Shown: piece after piece, positions 38,231-47,521 of the stretch | Layout of the letters: the number at the start of each line of letters is the position of its first letter | How positions within the stretch are numbered: position 1 is the first letter of the stretch | NCBI RefSeq assembly: GCF_013377235.1 | Contig: NZ_CP016226.1 | Location: 434,001-498,000 of the forward strand | Source: Mannheimia varigena | GTDB lineage: Bacteria; Pseudomonadota; Gammaproteobacteria; Enterobacterales; Pasteurellaceae | Direction: 5' to 3' | DNA length: 64,000 nt | The notes under the pieces: model-generated | Database searches by the model: none | What the model saw: the letters and a program-made list of their open reading frames with translations, nothing else | What the model was told of the DNA's origin: nothing | Program-made: the position numbers and the translations under genes

Positions 38231-38443
38231 TATTGTTATCTTAAATAAATAATAAAATATTATTTAGCATTCCATAAAATTATAAAAATAAACATTTAGC
38301 ATTTAAAGCTCATAAAAAGCCAATTATTTAATTTATATATTCCAAAATAATATTAAATATGCGTTGTTATTATTTTTAAGTTTTATATTTTCCCTTTATA
38401 AATACATTCATTGATTTTATGAGCTTTGCTCAGTGGGGAAAAT
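38231..38443 (+). promoter_or_regulatory. AT-rich control region of cysHDNJI
   Basis: More than 200 very AT-rich bases without a gene. They hold ATTCCATAAAATTAT (from 38270) and ATTCCAAAATAAT (from 38340), two copies of the ATTCC-type half-site also seen before cysG, as expected if CysB activates this operon. No clear -10/-35 pair stands out among the many AT words. Confidence 0.35.
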
Positions 38444-39181
38444 ATGTCATTTTTTATTAAACCGACTTTGTGGGAAATTCCACAGCCAAGCGAAAGTGAT
38501 TTTGCAAAACTTTCGGAAAAAGAGACCGCTTTAATCGAACGTATTCAACAGATTGCACAGCAATATCACAATGCTAAATTTGCCAGCAGTTTGGCAGTTG
38601 AAGATATGGTAATTACTGATGTGATTGCCAAACAAAAGGCGAACATTGCCGTCTTTACCCTTGAAACCCAACGTCTGAACCCAGAAACTCTTGCATTGGT
38701 TGATAAGGTTAAAACGCACTACCCTCATTTAGACTTTCAGCTCTACTATCCTGATCCTAAAAAGGTTGAACAATATGAACAAGAGAATGGGCGTAATGGT
38801 TTTTACGAAAGTATAGAACGCCGCCGTGAATGTTGTTTTATCCGTAAAATCGAGCCACTTAATCACGCATTAAATGATGCAGATGCGTGGCTCACCGGGC
38901 AACGTAGAGAGCAATCGGTAACAAGAACCTATTTGCCTTTTGAAGAACAAGATAAAGAACGCAGTATTGCCAAATATAACCCTATTTTTGACTGGTCCGA
39001 AATCGATGTTTGGGCATATATCTTAAAACATCGCATTCCTTATAACAGTTTATATGAACAAGGGTATCCAAGTATTGGCTGTGAGCCTTGTACTCGCCCT
39101 GTAAAACAAGAGGAAGATATTCGAGCCGGTCGCTGGTGGTGGGAAAACAAAGACAGCAAAGAGTGCGGATTACATAAATAA
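38444..39181 (+). CDS. cysH: CysH, adenylylsulfate reductase type (iron-sulfur)
   Basis: 245 residues from the ATG preceded by GTGGGGAAAAT. It reduces activated sulfate to sulfite with thioredoxin. The catalytic cysteine is Cys241 in the C-terminal KECGLHK. Four further cysteines, Cys130-Cys131 (RRRECCFIRKIEPL) and Cys213/Cys216 (GCEPCTRP), match the [4Fe-4S] ligands of bacterial and plant APS reductases and are missing from E. coli PAPS reductase. No cysC follows. APS is therefore the probable substrate, by established family rules. First gene of cysHDNJI. Confidence 0.93.
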   Translation: MSFFIKPTLWEIPQPSESDFAKLSEKETALIERIQQIAQQYHNAKFASSLAVEDMVITDVIAKQKANIAVFTLETQRLNPETLALVDKVKTHYPHLDFQLYYPDPKKVEQYEQENGRNGFYESIERRRECCFIRKIEPLNHALNDADAWLTGQRREQSVTRTYLPFEEQDKERSIAKYNPIFDWSEIDVWAYILKHRIPYNSLYEQGYPSIGCEPCTRPVKQEEDIRAGRWWWENKDSKECGLHK

Positions 39182-39209
39182 TTCAACATTTAAATTAAGG
39201 AAGAAATCT

Positions 39210-40136
39210 ATGTCAGTAAACAATAAGATTGAAAACGGTCATTTAGATTGGCTTGAAGCAGAATCAATTCATATTATCCGTGAAGTTGTAGCCGAGTGCA
39301 GCAATCCTGCTCTGCTCTTTTCGGGCGGTAAAGATTCTGTGGTATTGCTTGCCCTTGCTCGTAAAGCGTTCCAATTAGAAGGGCGTGAATTGGTGCTGCC
39401 TTTTCCATTAGTGCATATTGACACAGGTCATAACTATCCAGAAGTGATCCAATTTCGTGATGAGCAAGTCGCAAAATTAAAAGCAAAATTAGTTGTTGGA
39501 CACGTTGAAAATTCTATTGCGAAAGGCACTGTAGTTTTGCGTAAAGAGACCGATTCTCGCAATGCTGCCCAAGCGGTTACTTTATTAGAAACCATTGAAG
39601 CACAAGGATTTGATGCCCTAATGGGTGGAGCTCGACGAGATGAAGAAAAAGCCCGAGCTAAAGAACGAATTTTCTCATTCCGTGATGAATTCGGACAATG
39701 GGATCCTAAAGCTCAACGCCCTGAATTGTGGTCTCTCTACAATGCTAAATTGCATAAAGGCGAAAATATGCGTGTATTCCCAATCTCTAACTGGACGGAA
39801 TTGGACATTTGGCAATATATCGAACGAGAAAATCTTGAACTACCGAGTATTTATTACGCTCACGAACGTGAGGTTGTTGAACGCAATGGTTTATTAGTGC
39901 CTGTTACACCACTTACGCCAAAACAGGTAAGCGAAGAAAGTAAGCTCGTTTCGGTGCGTTTCCGTACTGTAGGCGATATTAGTTGTACTTGCCCTGTTGC
40001 GAGTACGGCAGCTACTCCTGCTGATATTATCAAAGAAACCGCTGTTGCGGAAATTTCAGAACGTAGTGCAACCCGAATGGACGACAGAACATCTGAATCT
40101 GCAATGGAACAACGTAAAAAACAAGGTTATTTCTAA
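39210..40136 (+). CDS. cysD: CysD, sulfate adenylyltransferase subunit 2
   Basis: 308 residues. PP-loop ATP pyrophosphatase motif LFSGGKDSVVLLALARKAF near residue 36, VHIDTGHNYPEVIQFRDE, and the C-terminal TSERSATRMDD-like segment (SERSATRMDDRTSESAMEQR). With CysN it makes APS from ATP and sulfate. AAGGAAGAAA precedes the ATG. Intact, unlike cysN next to it. Confidence 0.96.
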   Translation: MSVNNKIENGHLDWLEAESIHIIREVVAECSNPALLFSGGKDSVVLLALARKAFQLEGRELVLPFPLVHIDTGHNYPEVIQFRDEQVAKLKAKLVVGHVENSIAKGTVVLRKETDSRNAAQAVTLLETIEAQGFDALMGGARRDEEKARAKERIFSFRDEFGQWDPKAQRPELWSLYNAKLHKGENMRVFPISNWTELDIWQYIERENLELPSIYYAHEREVVERNGLLVPVTPLTPKQVSEESKLVSVRFRTVGDISCTCPVASTAATPADIIKETAVAEISERSATRMDDRTSESAMEQRKKQGYF

Positions 40137-40160
40137 TTTAAGATAAGTAAGGAACAAGAT

Positions 40161-41449
40161 ATGAGCAATATTAACCAATCTGCCCCACTTCGTTTTATTA
40201 CTGCAGGGAGTGTTGATGATGGAAAAAGCACTCTCATCGGGCGTTTACTTTATGATAGTAAAGCCCTTTTAAGCGACCAATTATTAAGCCTAAATAAATC
40301 AAAAAATAATAATGAGACTATTGATTTTTCAATTTTGCTGATGGTTTGGAAGCTGAACGTGAACAAGGCATTACCATTGACGTTGCCTACCGTTATTTTT
40401 CAACGGCAAAACGTAAATTTATTATTGCCGATACGCCCGGACATGAACAATACACACGCAATATGGTAACAGGAGCTTCAACGGCGAATGCAGCGATTGT
40501 ATTGATTGATGCAACTCGCCTTGACTTTAGCCAGCCAGAGCTAGAGCTATTACCACAGACCAAACGCCATTCAGCCATTTTAAAGCATTTGAACACGCCT
40601 CACATTATTGTGGCAGTAAACAAAATGGATCTGTTTGATTTCGATTTTGCAAAATTTCAGGCAATTACGACCGCTTACAACAAACTCGCCACACAACTCG
40701 GCTTAAATGATGTAATTTTTGTGCCGGTTTCCGCCCTGCAAGGCGATAACATTGTGCATAAAAGCGAGCGTACTTCGTGGTATGAAGGCGAACCGTTGCT
40801 GACTATTCTAGAAAACCTACCGAGTGTCGAGAAAATTTCAGAAAAAGCGGAAGATTTCCATTTCCCTGTTCAGTTAGTCAGCCGCTTAGACCAAGACAAA
40901 GCCAATGATTTTCGTGGCTATCAAGGAAGAATTGAAGCTGGTTCAGTACAAGTAGGTGATACGATTCGTATTGAGCCGAATGGCCATACTTCCCAAGTTG
41001 CTCAAATTTATACCCCGAATGGTTTAGTTGAACAAGCTACCGTTGGCGAACAAGTAACTATTAGCTTAACTGATGATATTGATATTTCTCGTGGCGATAC
41101 GCTTGTTGCACAAAATAACGCTATTACGGCTATCAAACAACTTAGTGCAACGGTTTGCTGGTTCGATCATCGTCCGCTTAGCCTTGCTCGTAAATATTTG
41201 CTAAAACACACAACCCAAACCGTGTTCGCAAAAGTAATCAGCATCGATTATGTATTGGACGTTAAAACGCTCAGTCGTTCTTCTGAAGCCGATACACTCA
41301 ACTTAAACGATATTGGCAAAATACAAATTTCATTACAAAAGCCCATCACCACAACCAGTTACGAGCAAAACATTGCAACAGGCTCATTTATTTTAATTGA
41401 TGAAGCCACTTATCACACTGTGGCTGCGGGTATGATTTTAAATGATTAA
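40161..41449 (+). pseudogene. cysN: cysN, sulfate adenylyltransferase subunit 1 (frameshifted)
   Basis: GTPase subunit of ATP sulfurylase, in two frames. The first frame starts at the ATG after AAGGA and reads 59 family-like residues with G1 GSVDDGKST, up to IDFSIL; it then reads 43 foreign residues and stops at 40469. The second frame resumes the family sequence from DGLEAEREQGITIDVAYRYF through DTPGHEQY (G3) and NKMD (G4) to the normal end. Restoring one base near 40335-40338 joins them without loss, so this is a -1 shift at AATTTTGC. The break precedes most of the GTPase domain. Real mutation or sequence error cannot be told apart here; no long homopolymer or slippery heptamer suggests programmed shifting. 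Confidence 0.9.
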
Positions 41450-41493
41450 TTTTCATTAGATAAAGTAACTGTTTTTACTGTGGGGAATATTAA

Positions 41494-43278
41494 ATGACAA
41501 ACACAACTGACATTCCGTTATCACCCGATTTAGAACATTTAATTCAGGGGCTAGATAACCTTCAATTAGCTTGGCTATCAGGCTATGCTTGGGCAAAAGC
41601 AAAAGATGGTAGTAACGATTTTACTGTACCTGTTCAAAATCAAACTAGTGAGGTAGCAAAGGCATTAAAAGTTACGGTGCTTTCAGCTTCACAAACAGGT
41701 AATGCAAAATTGGTTGCCAATAAATTAACGGAAACATTGAACACCGCTGGGGTTACTGCGGTACACCATTCACTGAGTAACTATAAAGCTAAAAATATTA
41801 GTGATGAAGACATTGTCATTTTAGTTACCTCTACACAAGGAGATGGTGAGCCACCAGAAGAAGGCATGGTACTATATAAATTCCTAAATGGTAAAAAAGC
41901 ACCAAAATTAGACCGCTTGCAATTTGCCGTGCTTGGTTTAGGTGATAGTTCCTATCCTAATTTCTGCCAAGCAGGTAAGGACTTTGATAGCCAATTAGCT
42001 AAATTGGGTGCAAGCCGATTATTAGATCGTACCGATGCCGATTTGGAATTTCAAACCACCACTGACTCTTGGATTGAACATATCACAGCGGTGTTAAAAG
42101 AAAAATCGACTCAGAAAAGCGTTGCTATCACATCAAGTACACAAAAAACAGCCGTTGTTAGCTCTAAATTTATGAAAGAAAATCCATTTCCTGCAACATT
42201 ATTAACCAATCAGAGAATTACGGATTCAACTGCACAGAAAGATGTTCGCCATCTTGAGTTTGATTTATCAGGTTCAAATTTAACCTATCAAGCAGGCGAT
42301 GCATTAGGCGTGTGGTTTGATAACGATCCTGAATTAGTGCAAGCCTTCTTAAATGCTGTGGGCTTAAATGGCGAAGAAGAGGTGATTGTTGCAGAACAAA
42401 CAAGAAGTTTACGCTCTGCCTTATTAACCTACTTAGATTTAACCAAAGCATCGCTTCCATTTGTAAAAAGTTATGCTGAATTTGCCAACAACCCAGAATT
42501 AACTGACATTGTAGCTGATAATGACAAAGTAGCTAATTTAATAGCAACTCGAGCCATTATTGATATTATCGAGCAATATCCGACAACACTAAAAGCAGAA
42601 CAATTAGTTAGTCTATTACGTCCACTCACACCTCGTTTATATTCAATTTCCTCATCACAATCAGAAGTGGGTGATGAGGTACATTTAAGCGTGGGAGTCG
42701 TGCGATTTGAACATAACGGCAAGGTTCGTTCAGGTGCAGCATCAAGCTATTTGGCAGATCGTGTGGAAGAAGATGGTACAGTTCGTGTTTTCGTAGAACA
42801 CAACGATAATTTCCGCCTACCGCAAGATAATACCAAGCCGATTATTATGATTGGCTCTGGCACAGGCATTGCCCCATACCGAGCGTTCCTTCAACAACGT
42901 GCTAATGATGATGCAAGCGGTCAAAATTGGCTGATTTTTGGCAATCAGCATTTCACGAAAGATTTCCTTTACCAAACAGAATGGCAGCAGTTTAAAAAAG
43001 ATGGCTACTTGCACAAATATAGTTTTGCGTGGTCTCGTGATCAGGCAGAGAAAATCTATGTGCAGGACAAAATCCGTGAAAACGCAGAAGCTATCTGGGC
43101 TTGGTTACAAGAAGGGGCTTATGTTTATGTATGTGGCGATGCCACTCGTATGGCAAAAGATGTGGAACAAGCCTTACTTGATGTGATTGAACAGCAAGGC
43201 AAATTCAGCCGTGATGATGCAGAAGAATACCTGAGCGAATTAGCTGAAGCAAAACGCTACCAACGTGATATTTATTAA
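41494..43278 (+). CDS. cysJ: CysJ, sulfite reductase flavoprotein alpha subunit
   Basis: 594 residues. FMN flavodoxin domain (SASQTGNAKLVANKL, STQGDGEPPEEG, LGLGDSSYPNFCQAGKDFD), FAD/connecting domain (RLYSISSSQSEV, HLSVGVVRFE) and NADPH domain (MIGSGTGIAPYRAFLQQR, YVCGDATRMAKDVE). It passes electrons from NADPH to CysI. GTGGGGAATATTAA precedes the ATG, the same start context as cysH. Confidence 0.96.
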   Translation: MTNTTDIPLSPDLEHLIQGLDNLQLAWLSGYAWAKAKDGSNDFTVPVQNQTSEVAKALKVTVLSASQTGNAKLVANKLTETLNTAGVTAVHHSLSNYKAKNISDEDIVILVTSTQGDGEPPEEGMVLYKFLNGKKAPKLDRLQFAVLGLGDSSYPNFCQAGKDFDSQLAKLGASRLLDRTDADLEFQTTTDSWIEHITAVLKEKSTQKSVAITSSTQKTAVVSSKFMKENPFPATLLTNQRITDSTAQKDVRHLEFDLSGSNLTYQAGDALGVWFDNDPELVQAFLNAVGLNGEEEVIVAEQTRSLRSALLTYLDLTKASLPFVKSYAEFANNPELTDIVADNDKVANLIATRAIIDIIEQYPTTLKAEQLVSLLRPLTPRLYSISSSQSEVGDEVHLSVGVVRFEHNGKVRSGAASSYLADRVEEDGTVRVFVEHNDNFRLPQDNTKPIIMIGSGTGIAPYRAFLQQRANDDASGQNWLIFGNQHFTKDFLYQTEWQQFKKDGYLHKYSFAWSRDQAEKIYVQDKIRENAEAIWAWLQEGAYVYVCGDATRMAKDVEQALLDVIEQQGKFSRDDAEEYLSELAEAKRYQRDIY

Positions 43279-43298
43279 ATTTTTTATCGGAGTAACCT

Positions 43299-45074
43299 AT
43301 GACGAAGAAAGAACAAAAAGGCTTAGAGTGGAAAGCTAAACCATTGTCTGACAACGAACGCTTAAAAACCGAAAGTAACTACTTGCGTGGAACGATTTTA
43401 CAAGATTTAGAAGACCAGCTCAGCGGTGGTTTTACGGGCGATAATTTCCAGCTTATTCGCTTTCACGGTATGTATGAGCAAGACGACCGAGATATTCGTG
43501 CCGAGCGTTTGGATCAGAAATTAGAACCGCTCAAATTTATGATGTTGCGTTGCCGTTTACCAGGTGGGATCATCAAACCTGAGCAGTGGATTGAGATTGA
43601 TAAATTCGCTCGTGAGCATAATCACTATCAGTCTATTCGTTTAACTAACCGCCAGACTTTCCAATATCACGGCGTTCCTAAAACTAAACTACAAGATGTT
43701 CATCGCTTGCTACATAAATTAGGTTTAGACTCGATTGCAACAGCGGCTGATATGAACCGTAATGTACTCTGCTCTTCCAACCCGGTGGAATCTGAACTAC
43801 ATCAAGAGGCGTATGAATGGGCAAAACGCATTTCCGAGCATTTACTGCCCCGTACTCGTGGCTATTTAGATGTTTGGATTGATGGTAAAAAAATTGAAAG
43901 TTCTGAAGATCTATTAAAACTGCAAGAAGATGAGCCAATTTTAGGTAAAACCTATTTACCTAGAAAATATAAAACTGCTGTCGCTCTACCACCTCTCAAT
44001 GATGTAGACTTATACAGTAACGATATGAACTTTGTCGGCATTAAAGATGAAAAAACCGGTAAGTTAGCAGGCTTTAATGTGTTAGTTGGCGGTGGGCTTT
44101 CGTTTGAACATGGTAACACAAAAACTTACCCGAATATTGCTTTAGAACTTGGTTTTGTACCTGTAGAACATACGCTTAAAGCGGCAGAATGTGTTGTTAC
44201 AACCCAGCGTGATTTCGGTAACCGAGCTGATCGTAAAAATGCCCGTGTTCGCTATACTGTGCAGAATATGAGCTTAGATGGTTTTAGAGCCGAAGTGGAA
44301 GAACGAATGGGCTTTAAGTTCGAGCCAAGCCGTCCGTTTGAATTTACCGAGCGAGGCGACCGTATCGGCTGGGTAAAAGGCATTGACAATAAATGGCACT
44401 TAACTTGTTTTGTTGAAAGTGGGCGTTTAGTTGATACCCCTGAATTTCCACTAATGACGGGTATGCTAGAAATTGCCAAAGTGCATAAAGGGGATTTCCG
44501 TATCACAGCGAATCAAAATATCATTATTGCAAATGTGGCAAAAGAAGATAAAGCCCAAATTGAAAATATCGCTCGCCAATACGGCTTAATGCGAGACATT
44601 ACTAAACTGCGTGAAAATGCGATGTCTTGCGTGGCATTCCCAACTTGCCCGTTAGCAATGGCAGAAGCAGAGCGGATTTTACCTGCCTTTATTGATGAGC
44701 TGGATAAAATTTTAGCGGATCACAGTGTGTCTGATGAAACCATCGTTACTCGTATTACAGGTTGCCCGAACGGCTGTGGACGTGCGATGTTGGCAGAAAT
44801 TGGCTTAGTTGGAAAAGCGGTTGGGCGTTACAATCTTCATTTAGGCGGTAACATTGCGGGTACCAGAATTCCCCGTTTGTATCGTGAAAATATCACGCTT
44901 ACGGAAATACTCAATGAACTTGATCCACTGATCGGGCAATGGGCAAAAGAGCGAGAAACAAACGAAGCCTTTGGTGATTTTGTTATCCGAAAAGGTATTA
45001 TTACCCCTGTTATCAACCCTGTAGTCGATTTCTGGGACGCTTCCAAAGCAATTATTCCAACTCAAGCGATTTAA
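43299..45074 (+). CDS. cysI: CysI, sulfite reductase hemoprotein beta subunit
   Basis: 591 residues. Siroheme/[4Fe-4S] enzyme reducing sulfite to sulfide. The cluster ligands are CVAFPTCPLAMAEAER (CX5C) and TGCPNGCGRAMLAEIG (CX3C). The conserved active-site region HGVPKTKLQDVHRLL and RLTNRQTFQYHG is present. Start supported by GGAG. Last gene of the operon, closed by a strong terminator. Confidence 0.97.
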   Translation: MTKKEQKGLEWKAKPLSDNERLKTESNYLRGTILQDLEDQLSGGFTGDNFQLIRFHGMYEQDDRDIRAERLDQKLEPLKFMMLRCRLPGGIIKPEQWIEIDKFAREHNHYQSIRLTNRQTFQYHGVPKTKLQDVHRLLHKLGLDSIATAADMNRNVLCSSNPVESELHQEAYEWAKRISEHLLPRTRGYLDVWIDGKKIESSEDLLKLQEDEPILGKTYLPRKYKTAVALPPLNDVDLYSNDMNFVGIKDEKTGKLAGFNVLVGGGLSFEHGNTKTYPNIALELGFVPVEHTLKAAECVVTTQRDFGNRADRKNARVRYTVQNMSLDGFRAEVEERMGFKFEPSRPFEFTERGDRIGWVKGIDNKWHLTCFVESGRLVDTPEFPLMTGMLEIAKVHKGDFRITANQNIIIANVAKEDKAQIENIARQYGLMRDITKLRENAMSCVAFPTCPLAMAEAERILPAFIDELDKILADHSVSDETIVTRITGCPNGCGRAMLAEIGLVGKAVGRYNLHLGGNIAGTRIPRLYRENITLTEILNELDPLIGQWAKERETNEAFGDFVIRKGIITPVINPVVDFWDASKAIIPTQAI

Positions 45075-45080
45075 AAAAAT

Positions 45081-45112
45081 AAGGGGCTGTATGAATTTTC
45101 ATACAGCCCCTT
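45081..45112. terminator. bidirectional terminator between cysI and ydgA
   Basis: AAGGGGCTGTATGAA / TTCATACAGCCCCTT, perfect 15-bp arms with a two-base loop, flanked by A-rich and T-rich sequence. It serves both converging genes. Confidence 0.92.
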
Positions 45113-45128
45113 ACTCATATTTCGTGAT

Positions 45129-46535
45129 TTATTGACCGAGCGAACCTGCTCCCATCATAATTACAAATAATGCCATTTGGATTTCATCTTCAGTTAATTC
45201 ACGACCATTTAAGATTAATTTCTCATTCTTAATCGATAATTCAATCTTCACGTTATTTTCATCTACTTTTCTTAAGCCATACTGTTCAGCCCCTGCATTG
45301 AGAAAAATGGCATCAACTTGTTGTTTGGCAGCGGCTTTTGCCTCTTCTTCACTTAATTTCTCTTTTACCATTGAGATTTGGCGAATAATATCTTCCGCAT
45401 ATTGACGGTTGATATTTGAAGTAAATTTACTCGTTGAAAGTGCTTTTAATACCTCTTGCGTATTACCGATATTTTGCGGATCAATTTGTGCTATATTCAA
45501 TAATAATGCTAAATCAACTTTACCTTTGCCATTTTCAAGCGAGAAGTTATTAAGATGGAACTTCACCGATTTTGCCAGCAACTGCATTAAAAGCTCTGTT
45601 GTTTGCGGATCTTCAAATCCTTCAGGTCTAGATAATAGTGGGGTAATATCATTGGTTAATTTAGCATCGAAATCGTATGCCATATCCATTTTTAACTTAC
45701 CCATTTCAACACCTTCAATGTTAAAAGATGCTGCCTCTAAATCGCCCGTAGACACTACACGATCACCTTTTAATAAGCTATCGCCTTTAACCACAATATC
45801 TTTAATTTGCGATAACTCGCCCTCTTTAGACTTAAATTCAATGGCTTTAACTTTACCGTTACCTTTTCCTAAAGTTAGATGTGGATAGTTTTCATTGTTC
45901 TCGGTTTGCATTTCATAAGAAACACCTTGAATTTGCAAATCAAGTTCTTCTGCTGTTACTTTGACATTATCTAACTCAACGCTGCTATCAATTCCTTTCG
46001 CTTTTTGGTCATAGCTATATTGCATCTTAATTGGCGTTGTTTCAAGAACACCTGTTTCATCACTATATTTAATTGGAGAAACATCAAAATGCCCTTTCAC
46101 ATCGCCCGAATAGCTGATATTAGCCACACCAGAACCAATATGTTCGCCCATTAATTTTTTAAATGGCTCAGGGGCTTGGAGTTTGCTTTCTGCACTCATC
46201 ATCACAGGTGCAAGGTTAAGTTTCGCTAAGCGATTAAGTGGTAACGGCCCGTGATGAAGTTTATCATTACCGATAAAATCTAATTTTTCGCCATCGCCAA
46301 AATCCACCTCTAAACGATATTTCGCATCAGAGCTAAAGAAATGGCGATCTATCTGCACATCTTTAAGCTCAATATTTGCCCCAAATTCACCACTAAGTTG
46401 TTTAAGTTGATTATTTGCTTGTACCACTAAATCTTGATATTTCTCCTCAACTTGTTTACCTGTATACCAACTACCACCAACTACAACTACACCGATAACT
46501 GTGACTACTGAAAGGGCAATTTTGCTTAATTTCAT
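45129..46535 (-). CDS. ydgA: YdgA family protein (DUF945)
   Basis: 468 residues with an uncleaved N-terminal membrane helix (about 8-24) followed by the DUF945 periplasmic beta-rich region (YTGKQVEEKYQDLVVQAN, HGPLPL, QYSYDQKAKGIDSSVELDN). Members are inner-membrane-anchored AsmA-like proteins of unclear function. Single-gene unit. Confidence 0.85.
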   Translation of the reverse strand: MKLSKIALSVVTVIGVVVVGGSWYTGKQVEEKYQDLVVQANNQLKQLSGEFGANIELKDVQIDRHFFSSDAKYRLEVDFGDGEKLDFIGNDKLHHGPLPLNRLAKLNLAPVMMSAESKLQAPEPFKKLMGEHIGSGVANISYSGDVKGHFDVSPIKYSDETGVLETTPIKMQYSYDQKAKGIDSSVELDNVKVTAEELDLQIQGVSYEMQTENNENYPHLTLGKGNGKVKAIEFKSKEGELSQIKDIVVKGDSLLKGDRVVSTGDLEAASFNIEGVEMGKLKMDMAYDFDAKLTNDITPLLSRPEGFEDPQTTELLMQLLAKSVKFHLNNFSLENGKGKVDLALLLNIAQIDPQNIGNTQEVLKALSTSKFTSNINRQYAEDIIRQISMVKEKLSEEEAKAAAKQQVDAIFLNAGAEQYGLRKVDENNVKIELSIKNEKLILNGRELTEDEIQMALFVIMMGAGSLGQ

Positions 46536-46637
46536 AGTTTTCCTTAATATATTAAAAAATAGTTATTTCTGTCATTTAGATTACCATTTTTTGGAATTTG
46601 TTCAACTTTAAAAATAGATGTCAGATTTCTAAGAAAT

Positions 46638-46666
46638 ATTGGGGCAGTTAGATTATCTGCCCCAAT
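46638..46666 (-). terminator. terminator after trpA
   Basis: ATTGGGGCAG / CTGCCCCAAT with a nine-base loop; the minus strand continues ATTTCTTAG, a short T run. Confidence 0.7.
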
Positions 46667-46708
46667 AAATATTATAATTGCAAAATTATTTGAAATTATA
46701 ACCGCTTG

Positions 46709-47521
46709 CTATTCTCTTCTGCTTGCTTCTTTCATTGCTTTAACAAACTCACCCAGTTCTTTCAGTAAATTTGCTTGGTTAGCTAAATTCCGCTCAATGA
46801 TTTTCACAATGGCGGAACCTGAAATTGCCCCATCGCAGCCTAACGCTAGGGCTTCTCTCACTTGCTCTGGTTTGGCGATGCCGAAGCCTTGCAAAATTGG
46901 AGCGGAATTTGACCGCTTTAAGCCTTCCACCAAATTGTCTAAATTGCTGGCGTGGGCTTGGTTTTCCGCACTGGTGACGCCTGCTCGGGAAACTAAATAG
47001 GTGTAACCCTCGGTAAGCTTGGCAATACGTTCGATTGTGTTTTGGTCAGCATTCGGTGGGCAGATAAACACCGGCTGAATACTGTGTTGTTTCGCTATCG
47101 GCACAAACTCTTCCGCCGCAAGCAATGGGAGATCGGCAATCAGCACCGCATCTACCCCACTCTCTTTACAACGCTTGAAGAATACTTCCGCCGTTGGCAC
47201 AAAAATCAGGTTGGCACAAAGGAGCAAGCCGATAGGAATATCGGGATATTTCGCCCGAATTTTACCGATAAGTTCAAAGCACGCATCGGTGCTGTAACCG
47301 GCATCTAACGCACGTTTGTTCGCTGCTTGGATCACGGGGCCGTCTAACAAAGGATCGGAAAACGGAAAACCGAGTTCCAAAGCGTCTGCACCGTTTGCAA
47401 TCATTGTTTCGATAATTTCAAAACTGCGATCAAAATCGGGATCGCATAGGGTCACAAATGGCACGAAAGCCCCTTCGTTTTTCGCTTTTAATGCGGTGAA
47501 TAAGGTGTCAAAACGGCTCAT
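46709..47521 (-). CDS. trpA: TrpA, tryptophan synthase alpha subunit
   Basis: 270 residues. The TIM barrel has the catalytic Glu in ALELGFPFSDPLLDGPVIQ (which also has the substrate Asp), GVDAVLIADLPL and GFGIAKPEQV. It cleaves indole-glycerol phosphate to indole, which is channelled to TrpB. Its start overlaps the trpB stop as TAATG. Confidence 0.96.
   Translation of the reverse strand: MSRFDTLFTALKAKNEGAFVPFVTLCDPDFDRSFEIIETMIANGADALELGFPFSDPLLDGPVIQAANKRALDAGYSTDACFELIGKIRAKYPDIPIGLLLCANLIFVPTAEVFFKRCKESGVDAVLIADLPLLAAEEFVPIAKQHSIQPVFICPPNADQNTIERIAKLTEGYTYLVSRAGVTSAENQAHASNLDNLVEGLKRSNSAPILQGFGIAKPEQVREALALGCDGAISGSAIVKIIERNLANQANLLKELGEFVKAMKEASRRE

Noticed and set aside
40331..40345. 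Programmed ribosomal frameshift in cysN
   Set aside because: No slippery heptamer, no stimulatory hairpin evident, and no family precedent; mutation or sequence error is simpler.
40161..40469. A separate 102-residue small GTPase-like gene
   Set aside because: Only the first 59 residues are family-like; the rest is frameshifted cysN sequence.
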